A stretch of DNA of 16,893 bases from Thermoguttaceae bacterium (GTDB taxonomy: Bacteria > Planctomycetota > Planctomycetia > Pirellulales > Thermoguttaceae). The position numbers and the translations under genes are program-made. The notes beneath the pieces were generated by a model. That model did no database searches and was not told the DNA's origin. It worked only from the letters and a program-made list of their open reading frames with translations. Numbering within the stretch: the first letter of the stretch is position 1; each line of letters opens with the position of its first letter. The stretch is taken from the NCBI GenBank assembly GCA_024653385.1, contig JANLFZ010000077.1:1-16893 (forward strand), in the 5' to 3' direction. Shown one piece after another: positions 7,683 through 16,628 of the stretch.

Positions 7683-9019
7683 ATGACAAAGCGATGGTTC
7701 GTGTACTTGGTCGCGGGGGTGGTGGTCGGAATGGGGTTCGCGGGGCGAGGTTGGGCCCAGCCGCGCCGCCGGTCGGAGGCGGAGTCGGCGCGCCGACATC
7801 GCTCGGCCAGATCCCCGAGATCCAGGAAGCGGCAGGGCATTTCCGCAATGCCGACTACGACAAGGCGGTCGAGGTGCTCCGGACGGCGGTCAAGAAGCAC
7901 CCCGATCTGCCTCCCGCCCACCTCATTCTGGCCCAGTTCTTCAACGCCACGAATCAGCCGGCCAACATGCGCAACGCCCTGGAGCAGGCCATCGCCGAGG
8001 ACCCGGCCGATCCCGAGCCCTACGCGGTGCTGGCCGAACTGGCGGTGCGGAACCGGCAGATGACCGAGGCGGGTTTGCTTTACGCGAAGGTGCTGGAACT
8101 GGCCGACGCGAGGAAGGAGTCGAAGCGGGCGGCCTCGCTGCGGCGTCCGGCCCTAGCCGGTCTGGCGATGGTGGCCGACGCACGCAAGGACTGGCCCGCC
8201 GCCCAAAAATACCTCGAAGCCCTGCTGGTCGAGGAGCCGAAGAACGCGGGGGCTCTTCAGCAACTCGGCCGGGTCCTTTTCCACCAGAAGAAGCTGGACG
8301 AGGCGAAGAAGCGTCTTCAAGAGGCCGCCAAGGCGGGCGATGACGTGCTCAGCGCCGAGGCGAATCTGGCCCGGTTCTATCAGGAGGCGGGCGACACGGC
8401 GACCGCGGCCCAATACATGCTCGAAGCGATCAAGGCCAACCCGACCGATTTCCGCACCCGGTTGGTCGCCGCGGAATGGTCGCTCGAAATCGGCAAGTTC
8501 GATCAGGCCGAGACCCAGGCCCAGGCCGCCATAAAGCTCAGTCCCGACTCGATCGAGGCCAAGCTGGTCCGCGGCACGGTCGCGCTGTTCCGGAAGGACT
8601 ACAAGACCGCCCAGGACATGTTCGAGCAGGCCCACCTGCAAGCCCCGGGCAACTTCTCGGCGACGAACAACCTGGCCTTGGCCCTGGTCGAGCAGGACGA
8701 GGAGTCGAAGAAACGCATGGCGTTGGATTACGCCCAGATCAATGCCCGGGTCGGACCCGACCGGCCCGAAGCCAACGCGACCCTCGGCTGGGTCTATTAT
8801 CGCCTGGGCCGGATCGACGAGGCGGAGAACGCGCTGCGCAAGTCGCTGTCGATCGCCGGTCAACCGTCGCCCGACACCGCGTACTACTTCGCCCGGGTGC
8901 TCAACGACCGCGGGCGCAAGGAAGAAGCCCGGCGGTTGCTCGACCTGGCTTTGAAGGCGAAATCCCCCTTCCCGATGCGGCCCGAGGCCGAGGCCCTGGC
9001 GGCCGAACTGCGGAAGTAG
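7683..9019 (+). CDS. Exported TPR-repeat protein with a frame break after the signal peptide
   Basis: The TPR domain is open in one frame up to the TAG at 9017-9019, with about eight or nine 34-residue helix pairs. Examples are LGRVLFHQKKLDEAKKRLQE, LGWVYYRLGRIDEAENAL and LNDRGRKEEARRLLDLA. The only start in that frame upstream of the repeats (7667) gives a low-complexity Gly/Arg leader with no Shine-Dalgarno. ATG 7683, in another frame, gives a textbook Sec signal (MTKRWFVYLVAGVVVGMGFA, then a WAQ cleavage site). The frames change between about 7740 and 7765, consistent with one missing base near GGGG or GGGCCC runs. The intended product is therefore probably a periplasmic TPR scaffold of about 445 residues. 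The gene precedes the phosphoglycerate mutase gene by 55 bases. Its partner is unknown. Confidence 0.72.
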
Positions 9020-9074
9020 GCGGTCACCTCCATGCGATGCAAACACAGAGTATTGCACACCGAGGATACGGACG

Positions 9075-10280
<1,206 letters not shown>

Positions 10281-10295
10281 ACCGACCGCGTCGGT
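10281..10295 (+). other. Perfect hairpin directly after the apgM stop codon
   Basis: ACCGAC, a 3-base loop CGC, then GTCGGT forms a 6-bp stem starting at the base after TAG. No T-tract follows, so it is not a classical intrinsic terminator. It may protect the mRNA 3' end or be chance. Confidence 0.25.
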
Positions 10296-10379
10296 GGCCC
10301 CATGTGGCACCACATCAATCGCCCGGGACGCCCGCGCCCCCGCGAACAGGCCAACAGGCCACGAGTATGCCACTCGGCG

Positions 10380-10408
10380 TTGACCCGCCCGGTCAAGATC
10401 GCTAAAGT
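10380..10408 (+). promoter_or_regulatory. Candidate sigma-70 promoter of the KaiA-like gene
   Basis: TTGACC (10380-10385, five of six) is followed after 17 bases by TAAAGT (10403-10408, four of six). Transcription from about 10415 gives a leader of about 100 bases to the ATG at 10517. Confidence 0.5.
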
Positions 10409-10516
10409 ACCCCGTCTTCTCGAAAACTCCCAGAGCGGGATGCTCGCATGGGTGCCAGCGCCAAGAGGTCATGGCAGGACCTTTCCCCCACCCTTTGGAG
10501 GAGTCTCCCTCCCAGG

Positions 10517-11470
10517 ATGAGGGTACTTTACATCACCAATCGGCAGCGGACGGGCGGCTGGCTGGCCGAGGCCTTTGCCCACGATAGCGCGACCGAAGTC
10601 CATCTCGAAGAGGCCCTGGGGAGTGCCGGCGGCTTGGCTCGGCTACGGGATGAGGCCTTCGACGTGGTGCTGGTCAGTCACGAGCCGGGCGAGTTGGATG
10701 CCCTCGATCTGATCGAAGGGTACCGCGCCGGCGGGGCCGACGAACCCATGATCGTGCTGGGCAACCAGAGCGAGCAAGAGATGGCGGCCTTGTGCTTCGA
10801 GGCCGGGGCCGATGCCTATGTGTGCGTGAACACCACCACCACGCGGACGTTGATCTGGATTGCCGCCCGGGCCATCCAGCGGCACCAGCTCGTGCGCGAA
10901 AACCGGCGCCTGGCCCAAGCCGAACAGCAGCGCCTCCAGCGTGAACATGCCGAAGCCGAACGGTTGCTGCTCCAGCAGCGCGCCTTGATCTCCGACCTGG
11001 AAGCGCTCCGGCAGACGAAAACGGCATCCCCCAGCCCGCTCGAACAAGCGGCAACCGGCTGCGCCGCGGAGCGTGACCCTCGGCTCCGAGCGGGCGATGC
11101 GTCGGCCGACGGTCTTCCGCCGGAACTCGTCCAGCACTACCGCGAGTTGCTCCGTACCTACGTGATCATGGGGTCGGGCAACCTGGCCCGCGAGCTGGGC
11201 CGGCTGGCCGAGCTATTGACCACGGCGGGCGTGACCGCGCGCCAGGCCATGTCGCTGCACCTGCGCGTGCTGGAGGAGTTGGTCCACGGCCTGGGCACGC
11301 GAAGCACGCGCCACGTCATGACGCGCGCCGACCTGCTCGTGCTCGAGATCATGATCTACCTGGCCGAGGGCTATCGCCAACGGTATCAGGAGCGGGTGCG
11401 CCCGCCGGTCCAGCGGCTGCTTCCCGGCTTCGAGCCGGCGCCGGCCAACTCGCGGCCCGCCGCCGCGTAG
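10517..11470 (+). CDS. KaiA-like protein: degenerate receiver plus KaiA/RsbU-type helical domain
   Basis: The product has 317 residues. Residues 1-120 have the receiver fold (RVLYITN, FDVVLVSHEP, PMIVLGN, GADAYVCVN as successive strands), but the phosphoacceptor Asp is Ser54, the acidic pair is Thr7/Asn8, the Thr is Gly82 and the Lys is Val104. It should not be phosphorylated in the usual way. Residues 122-165 are a coiled coil and 166-198 a loose linker. Residues 203-290 are an all-helical domain (YRELLRTYVIMGS, ARQAMSLHLRVLEELVHGLG, LLVLEIMIYLAEGYRQRY) resembling the C-terminal dimerisation domain of cyanobacterial KaiA and the RsbU N-terminal domain. ATG 10517 starts at the first receiver strand, with GGAGGAG at 10497. 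ATG 10448 in frame would add 23 residues. No kaiB or kaiC lies nearby, so a clock role is not claimed. Confidence 0.75.
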   Translation: MRVLYITNRQRTGGWLAEAFAHDSATEVHLEEALGSAGGLARLRDEAFDVVLVSHEPGELDALDLIEGYRAGGADEPMIVLGNQSEQEMAALCFEAGADAYVCVNTTTTRTLIWIAARAIQRHQLVRENRRLAQAEQQRLQREHAEAERLLLQQRALISDLEALRQTKTASPSPLEQAATGCAAERDPRLRAGDASADGLPPELVQHYRELLRTYVIMGSGNLARELGRLAELLTTAGVTARQAMSLHLRVLEELVHGLGTRSTRHVMTRADLLVLEIMIYLAEGYRQRYQERVRPPVQRLLPGFEPAPANSRPAAA

Positions 11471-11515
11471 CCTGGCTTGGCCGCGCCGCTTCGCGCCGGC
11501 GGGCCCCTGGTCGGT

Positions 11516-13429
11516 TCACTGCTTGCCCAGCATGAACCCCTTGATGAACCAGCCCTGTTCCTCGCTGACCACGTAGGCGCCGGCCGGGCTCAGGTGGCGC
11601 CGCACGTAGTCGAACTCGGGCATCTTGCTGCCCTCGATCTCCTGCTTGCGCGGCACGCCCTTCTTTTCCGGACCGAGGAACGTGTTCAAGAGGCGGCCGA
11701 AGAGCATCTCGCTCTCGGGCATCTTGCCCTGCCGGATGAGTTCGTACGTCGGCCGATAGGTCTCGTCGGTGCGATTGAAGATCTCGGCCGTGCGGTCCGG
11801 AGGTTTCAGCGCGGCCAGGGCCTTCTGGACCACTTGGTACTCGACCGCCCGTGCCAGGCTCGCCTTCTCGTCGCTCTGCCGGAGCACCTTCTTGAGAAAG
11901 TCCACATGCGAGGCGATGAACAAGTGCCCGCGCGCCACGGTCAGGGCCTGATTGGGAAGGATCGGCGGTTGTTCGTGGGGCGTCTTCTGCGGCGGCGCGC
12001 CACCCGGCCCGATCGGCGGCAGATCGAGCGTCACTGAGGGAATCGACGACTTGTCGTGCGGAGCGCTTTCCCAGATGGTCCGCGAATGGCCGGGGACCGC
12101 CTCGGGATGGCGCCGCATGTCGGGGTCGTTCTTGAAGAGCTTGGCCAACGCGCGGTCCACCGCGTCTTCGTCCTTGACCTCGACCGCAAACAGCAGGCGC
12201 TCGCTGGTCGTGGTGATGGGCAGTTGGTAATCGGTCAGGATGGTAATGCGCGGCCCGAGATGCGACACCAGTTCGCTGCGCACGTTGATGCGCGGGCCGT
12301 CGGGGTCTTTTTCCAGCGACTGCAAGGTATCGGCCCACAAGCCCGGCTCGCCCTCGCTGTACAACTCGTCGAACAACGGCCCGAAGTGGTCGAACGCCGT
12401 CAGGATGTCGGCATAGAACGTGGCGTAGGCGGCCACGTCGCGCGGTGCCCAGGGCGGCGGGCCGAACTCCTTGCGGTTGGGGAACGACAGCATCTTCATC
12501 GCCCCCTCGAAAGGCTTCGGCGCGTAGATCACGGTGCGATGAATGATGTCGCACTTGTCCACGGCGAAGTCGAGGTACCCGCCGATCGCCTGCACCCCAC
12601 CGAACCCCTGCTTCTTGAGCACGTCGATCATGCTCCGCTTGCGCCGCTTCGGCTTGTCGGTGCGTTCGGCGCGGGCGGCCTGGGCCACCTCGAGGTAGCC
12701 CAGAGGCTGAATCCACCAGCGGGCCTCGGGCGGCTCCTTGCCCGCATCGGCCTGACACCGGGTCATGACCGCCTGAAACGCCTTGGCCTCGGCCAGCGAC
12801 CCGCTCCCTTGGCCAGCCAGCCGGGTGAGGATGCCTTGAATCACTCCCAGGTCGTCGGCGGCGGCCAGCAGGTTCCCTCGCACGAAGTAGATGGCTTGTT
12901 GGGGCGTGGCGGGCGCGGGATGCCCTTCGGGCGGAGGAATGTCGTACACGATCAGGGTGGCGCCGGCCGACTGCACCTGACGCTGTTTGGCCCCCTGCTT
13001 GGCCATGTTCGCCTGGACCTTCTTGAGCACCGCGTTGGCCTGCTCTTGATGGCCGGTGATGTCGGCCAACACCGCGGTCGCGTGCTTGCCGGGACCGGGC
13101 TGAATGGCGGCCACGGCCACCTCGCCGCCGGGGACCTCGCGGAGGTCCTCGACCGTCAAACCCAAACGCTCGCGCATGCCCGTCCAACGCTCGTCGAGCT
13201 GCCGGCGCAAGTCCTCGACGAACGGTTTCATTACGGGGTCCTTGATCAGTTGCCCCAGTTGGGTCTTGTTCCACTGGTCGGCGAATGACTTGACGTTGTT
13301 GACGGAGAGAAACGCCCGGGTCGTGTCAGGAAGAAGGTTTTCGCTTGCCCCCCGAGCGGGCTGGACGCCGTTCGCCGCCAAGAGCAAGGCCACTAGCAGC
13401 CAAAACGCCCCCATGGGATTCCGTGGCAC
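11516..13429 (-). CDS. Large exported protein of unknown function
   Basis: I recognise no named domain. The product has 637 residues. The GTG at 13429 was chosen because a perfect GGAGGAG sits 7 bases upstream; the next in-frame ATG (13414) lacks one. The N-terminus is a Sec signal (AFWLLVALLLAANG, then ARGA), followed by a mature domain opening with LLPDTTRAFLSVNNVKSFAD, a motif I associate with planctomycetal exported proteins that begin by naming a threshold-like score domain. The rest is mixed alpha/beta with two Lys/Arg-rich patches (TDKPKRRKRS near residue 265) and a Pro-rich loop (LPPIGPGGAPPQKTP). No catalytic motif or further membrane helix is evident. It is convergent with the KaiA-like gene (45-base gap) and divergent from the HD gene. 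Confidence 0.82.
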   Translation of the reverse strand: MPRNPMGAFWLLVALLLAANGVQPARGASENLLPDTTRAFLSVNNVKSFADQWNKTQLGQLIKDPVMKPFVEDLRRQLDERWTGMRERLGLTVEDLREVPGGEVAVAAIQPGPGKHATAVLADITGHQEQANAVLKKVQANMAKQGAKQRQVQSAGATLIVYDIPPPEGHPAPATPQQAIYFVRGNLLAAADDLGVIQGILTRLAGQGSGSLAEAKAFQAVMTRCQADAGKEPPEARWWIQPLGYLEVAQAARAERTDKPKRRKRSMIDVLKKQGFGGVQAIGGYLDFAVDKCDIIHRTVIYAPKPFEGAMKMLSFPNRKEFGPPPWAPRDVAAYATFYADILTAFDHFGPLFDELYSEGEPGLWADTLQSLEKDPDGPRINVRSELVSHLGPRITILTDYQLPITTTSERLLFAVEVKDEDAVDRALAKLFKNDPDMRRHPEAVPGHSRTIWESAPHDKSSIPSVTLDLPPIGPGGAPPQKTPHEQPPILPNQALTVARGHLFIASHVDFLKKVLRQSDEKASLARAVEYQVVQKALAALKPPDRTAEIFNRTDETYRPTYELIRQGKMPESEMLFGRLLNTFLGPEKKGVPRKQEIEGSKMPEFDYVRRHLSPAGAYVVSEEQGWFIKGFMLGKQ

Positions 13430-13474
13430 GGGACATCTCCTCCGTTGACTGGAATTCGATAAAGAGCCGGCGAA

Positions 13475-13499
13475 CTTCGCTGGCTGCGAAGAGTTTATA
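13475..13499 (-). promoter_or_regulatory. TATAAA -10 box with a stem-loop at the predicted transcript start
   Basis: On the minus strand TATAAA (13499-13494) lies upstream of the exported-protein gene. A perfect 6-bp inverted repeat, CTTCGC, 5-base loop, GCGAAG (13475-13491), begins 2 bases downstream, where transcription would start. No good -35 is visible. It could be an operator or a 5' stabilising hairpin. Confidence 0.3.
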
Positions 13500-13583
13500 G
13501 ACCGCCACGCGGTTCCGCTAGCCCGATCCGCGGAATCCAGGGCCACGCGAGACGCCGCCCGCCGCCGACCTCGGTTCGATTTC

Positions 13584-13612
13584 TTGTCCCCGGGCATCGG
13601 CTCGGGCATAAT
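13584..13612 (+). promoter_or_regulatory. Sigma-70 promoter placing the start at the HD gene ATG
   Basis: TTGTCC (13584-13589) is followed after 17 bases by CATAAT (13607-13612, five of six). The expected transcription start is about 13619-13622, which coincides with the ATG at 13622. No Shine-Dalgarno is visible, so a leaderless or near-leaderless mRNA is expected. Confidence 0.55.
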
Positions 13613-13621
13613 CGGGCTTAT

Positions 13622-15022
13622 ATGCGGTGCTTCGATAGCGAAAGCCTCAGCCACGACCCCATTCACGGGTACATACCATTTACCTCTCCGGTGGGCCTGC
13701 CCGAGGGTGAATCGGCCGAGCAGGACGTTATCGACCATCCGTGGGTTCAACGACTCCGCCAAATCCACCAGCTTCAGACCGCTTGGTGGGTCTTTCCGAC
13801 AGCCGAACACACGCGCTTCCAGCACGTGTTGGGGGCCATGCATCTCGCCAGTCGGGCGGTGGAGCACTTGTTTGCCGGATTGCAGGAGGTGTGCCCCGAC
13901 GTACCCAGCCGGGCCTATGTCGAGTCGCTCTTGCGCATGGCCGCGCTGTTGCACGATGTGGGGCACGGACCGTTCGGCCACTTTTTCGACCAGCACTACC
14001 TGGCCGACTACGGCTTGAACCACGAAACGGTCGGGGCCCATATCATCCGCCATGAATTGGGCGACATGCTCCGCCGCATCCGCCGCAACCCGAAAGGGGC
14101 CCTGGCGCCGGCCGAGACCCTCGACCCCGACCAGATCGCCATCCTGATCACGCGGCCGCACGAGGGAGAGCCGCCCGACATGCCCCAGTGGCTTCGTCTG
14201 CTGCGGAGCCTTTTCAGCGGCCTGTACACGGTCGACAACATGGACTTCGTGCTCCGCGACGCCTACATGTCGGGCTACAATGCCCGGGCGTTCGACCTCG
14301 ACCGGCTCCTGCACTACAGCGTGTTCACGCCGCGCGGCCTGACGATCCACGAGCGCGGGCTTTCGGCATTGGTCCGCTTCCTTTCGGTGCGCGCCGAGCT
14401 GTTCCGCACGATCTACTTTCACCGCACGGTTCGGGCGATCGACCTCTCGCTGGTCGAGTTGTTCCACGACAGCAAGCGGTACTTGTTTCCGGGCAATCCG
14501 CTGGAGCATCTCGACGAGTACCAGCGCCTGACCGAGTGGTCGCTCTTGGTGCGCGTCGGCGCCTGGCCGCAGAGCACCGACCCGGCGATCAGCGCGCTGG
14601 GGCAGCGGTGGCGCGAGTTCCTCGCGCGCAAGATCCGTTGGAAGATGGTCTGCGAGCGGACCATCGTCTTTCGGCCCGGCCAGTCCGAAGCCACGAGCGT
14701 CTTCAGCCACGAGCGGCTGTTCGAGGCCGCGCTGCGCGAGCAGCTTCCACCGCACTTGAAGGACTTGCCCCTGCGCTTCGACCCGGCGCGGCACGTCCAC
14801 CGGCCCGGCGGGCAAGCGCCCGCGGCCGGCCAGAACTACCTGTTCGATTCGGCCACCGGCCAGATCCGCAATCTCGACGACCGCGAGATGTTCCGGCAAC
14901 TGCCCGTCAGTTACCGCATCTGCCGCATCTACGCCGAGGACCACCGGTACCAGCGCGAGGTGGCCGCCGCGATGGACCGCCTGATCGGCGCCAGCGAGGC
15001 CGACGACGCGACGAACATGTGA
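13622..15022 (+). CDS. HD-superfamily phosphohydrolase (SAMHD1/dGTPase-related)
   Basis: The product has 466 residues. The N-terminus reads HDPIHGYIPF (11-20), typical of this family very near the start, which supports the ATG at 13622. The metal-binding HD set is visible: HTRFQHVLG (His63, Arg65, His68), LLHDVGHGPFGH (His111, Asp112) and TVDNMDFVLRD (Asp205), in the order found in SAMHD1. Relatives are dNTP triphosphohydrolases or uncharacterised phosphohydrolases; the exact substrate cannot be read. The C-terminal half (about 220-466) is family-specific, with RTIYFHRTVRAIDL and a helical tail. The start has no Shine-Dalgarno and lies at the predicted transcription start. purB follows after 48 bases on the same strand, so the two may be co-transcribed and joined by nucleotide metabolism, which is inference. 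Confidence 0.88.
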   Translation: MRCFDSESLSHDPIHGYIPFTSPVGLPEGESAEQDVIDHPWVQRLRQIHQLQTAWWVFPTAEHTRFQHVLGAMHLASRAVEHLFAGLQEVCPDVPSRAYVESLLRMAALLHDVGHGPFGHFFDQHYLADYGLNHETVGAHIIRHELGDMLRRIRRNPKGALAPAETLDPDQIAILITRPHEGEPPDMPQWLRLLRSLFSGLYTVDNMDFVLRDAYMSGYNARAFDLDRLLHYSVFTPRGLTIHERGLSALVRFLSVRAELFRTIYFHRTVRAIDLSLVELFHDSKRYLFPGNPLEHLDEYQRLTEWSLLVRVGAWPQSTDPAISALGQRWREFLARKIRWKMVCERTIVFRPGQSEATSVFSHERLFEAALREQLPPHLKDLPLRFDPARHVHRPGGQAPAAGQNYLFDSATGQIRNLDDREMFRQLPVSYRICRIYAEDHRYQREVAAAMDRLIGASEADDATNM

Positions 15023-15070
15023 GGAAACCACACGAATCCGCCCCAGCGTGCCACGCGATGGGACAAGGCC

Positions 15071-16501
15071 ATGTCCGACGAGATGAACCGGTACGACAAC
15101 CCGCTGATCCACCGTTATGCCTCGGCCCGCATGAGCGCGCTGTGGAGCCCGCAACGCAAGTTCAGCACGTGGCGGCGCTTGTGGGTCGCCCTGGCCGAGG
15201 CCGAGGCCGAGTTGGGCCTGCCGATCTCGCCCGAGCAGATCGCCGAGCTGCGGGCCCATGTCGACGACATCGACTTCGCCGCCGCCGATCGCTATGAGCG
15301 CAGGCTGCGGCACGACGTGATGGCCCACGTCCACGCGTACGGCGATGCCTGCCCCACGGCCCGGCCCATCATCCACCTCGGGGCCACCAGTTGCTACGTG
15401 ACCGACAACACCGATCTGCTCTTGCTGCGCGAAGGGCTCCAATTGGTGTTGCACGGACTGGCGGCCGTGCTCGACCGGCTGGCCCTCTTCGCCCGAAAAC
15501 ACCGCGATCTGGCCTGCCTGGCCTTCACGCACCTTCAGCCGGCCCAGCCGACGACGATCGGCAAGCGGGCGTGCCTTTGGGCCTACGATTTCGTCCTCGA
15601 CGTGGCGGAGATCGAGCACCGCCTCGCCTCGCTGGCGGCCCTGGGGTCCAAGGGAACCACCGGCACCCAGGCGAGTTTCCTCGAACTGTTCCACGGCGAC
15701 CACGCCAAGGTGCGCCAACTCGAAGAGACCATCTGCCGGAAACTGGGCTTCGCCTCGTCCTTCCCGGTGACCGGTCAGACCTACCCCCGCAAAATCGACG
15801 CGCAGGTCCTCGCGGCGCTGTCGGGCATTGCCCAAAGCGCGCACAAGATGGCGACCGACCTGCGGATCCTCCAGCACCGCAAGGAGGTGGAGGAGCCCTT
15901 CGAGGCCGAGCAGATCGGTTCGTCGGCCATGCCCTACAAGCGCAACCCGATGCGCTCGGAGCGGATCTGCTCGTTGGCGCGCTTCGTGATGAGCCTCGAG
16001 TCGAGCCCGGCCATGACCGCGGCCACGCAGTGGTTCGAGCGCACGCTGGACGACAGCGCCAACCGCCGACTGGTCTTGCCGCAAGCCTTCTTGGCGATCG
16101 ACGCCGTGTTGATCTTGTGCCGCAACGTGACCGACGGCCTGGTGGTGTATCCCAACGTGATCGCGCGGAACCTCCAGGCCGAATTGCCGTTCATGGCGTC
16201 GGAGAACATCCTCATGGCGGCGGTGGCGGCCGGCGGCGACCGGCAGGACTTGCACGAGCGGATCCGGCGCCACAGCCAGGCCGCCGCGGCCGTGGTGAAA
16301 CAGCTAGGCCGCGAAAACGACCTCCTCGACCGCCTGGCCGCCGATCCCGCGTTCGCCGCCGTCGATCTGCGCGCCGCGTTGGACCCGGCCAAGTTCGTGG
16401 GCCGGGCGCCCGAGCAGGTCGACGAGTTCCTCGCCCAGGTCGTCCAGCCCATCCTGGCGAAGTACCCCGCCGAGGCGGCCGTGGACGAGGTCCGCGTGTG
16501 A
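15071..16501 (+). CDS. purB: Adenylosuccinate lyase
   Basis: This 476-residue cytoplasmic enzyme acts in purine synthesis, cleaving SAICAR to AICAR plus fumarate and adenylosuccinate to AMP plus fumarate. It is a fumarase/aspartase-superfamily homotetramer. Family residues are visible: RHDVMAHVH (His86), HLGATSCYVTDNTDL (102-116), FTHLQPAQPTT with catalytic His154, and the signature GSSAMPYKRNP (283-293) with the catalytic Ser in the mobile loop. The length and the TSCYVTDNTDL and GTTGTQASF blocks place it in the longer, eukaryote-like PurB group rather than the 430-residue group of many Gram-positives. Its ATG is 48 bases after the HD gene stop, with only a weak GACAAGG before it, so it probably relies on the HD transcript. 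It is convergent with the symporter genes. Confidence 0.95.
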   Translation: MSDEMNRYDNPLIHRYASARMSALWSPQRKFSTWRRLWVALAEAEAELGLPISPEQIAELRAHVDDIDFAAADRYERRLRHDVMAHVHAYGDACPTARPIIHLGATSCYVTDNTDLLLLREGLQLVLHGLAAVLDRLALFARKHRDLACLAFTHLQPAQPTTIGKRACLWAYDFVLDVAEIEHRLASLAALGSKGTTGTQASFLELFHGDHAKVRQLEETICRKLGFASSFPVTGQTYPRKIDAQVLAALSGIAQSAHKMATDLRILQHRKEVEEPFEAEQIGSSAMPYKRNPMRSERICSLARFVMSLESSPAMTAATQWFERTLDDSANRRLVLPQAFLAIDAVLILCRNVTDGLVVYPNVIARNLQAELPFMASENILMAAVAAGGDRQDLHERIRRHSQAAAAVVKQLGRENDLLDRLAADPAFAAVDLRAALDPAKFVGRAPEQVDEFLAQVVQPILAKYPAEAAVDEVRV

Positions 16502-16502
16502 T

Positions 16503-16522
16503 CTGGCGCGCGCCCAGCTTTT
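16503..16522 (+). terminator. Possible intrinsic terminator after purB
   Basis: A GC-rich imperfect hairpin (CTGGCGCGCGCCCAG, 5 bp with one bulge, loop GCGC) at 16503-16517 is followed one base later by TTTT (16519-16522). It lies 2 bases after the purB stop, in the 28-base gap before the convergent gene. The T-tract is short. Confidence 0.4.
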
Positions 16523-16529
16523 CGGGCCC

Positions 16530-16628
16530 TCACCGCGGCGGCCGGAGGATCTTCGTCGCGCACCACACCAACAGGCCGGTGACGAAGCCGACCGACAGAA
16601 GCATCACCACCCATCCGCCGAAGGTCAT
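16530..16628 (-). CDS. 32-residue membrane microprotein, coupled to the NSS symporter
   Basis: The product has 32 residues with one transmembrane helix of about 20 (GGWVVMLLSVGFVTGLLVW) and a short basic tail (KILRPPR). Its ATG overlaps the symporter stop as ATGA, with a strong AGGAGG 8 bases upstream inside the end of the symporter gene, which is good evidence that it is translated. Small one-helix subunits accompany several NSS-family transporters (the MetPS type, where MetS is needed for methionine uptake), and this gene sits in that position. Assignment as such a subunit is by position, size and topology, not sequence identity. It is easily missed by standard gene callers. Confidence 0.65.
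   Translation of the reverse strand: MTFGGWVVMLLSVGFVTGLLVWCATKILRPPR

Noticed and set aside
7752..7760. Programmed -1 frameshift site in the TPR gene
   Set aside because: No canonical X-XXY-YYZ slippery heptamer fits the zero frame here; a simple missing base explains it better.
11471..11515. Shared terminator between the convergent KaiA-like and exported-protein genes
   Set aside because: The gap is very GC-rich and can fold, but only imperfectly, and no T-tract is present.
11516..16273. A minus-strand reading frame of 1585 codons across purB, the HD gene and the exported-protein gene
   Set aside because: Only its last 638 codons (from 13429) are a gene. The rest is antisense to purB and HD, is Arg/His/Gln-rich low-complexity sequence, and is open because G/C-ending codons leave few stops.
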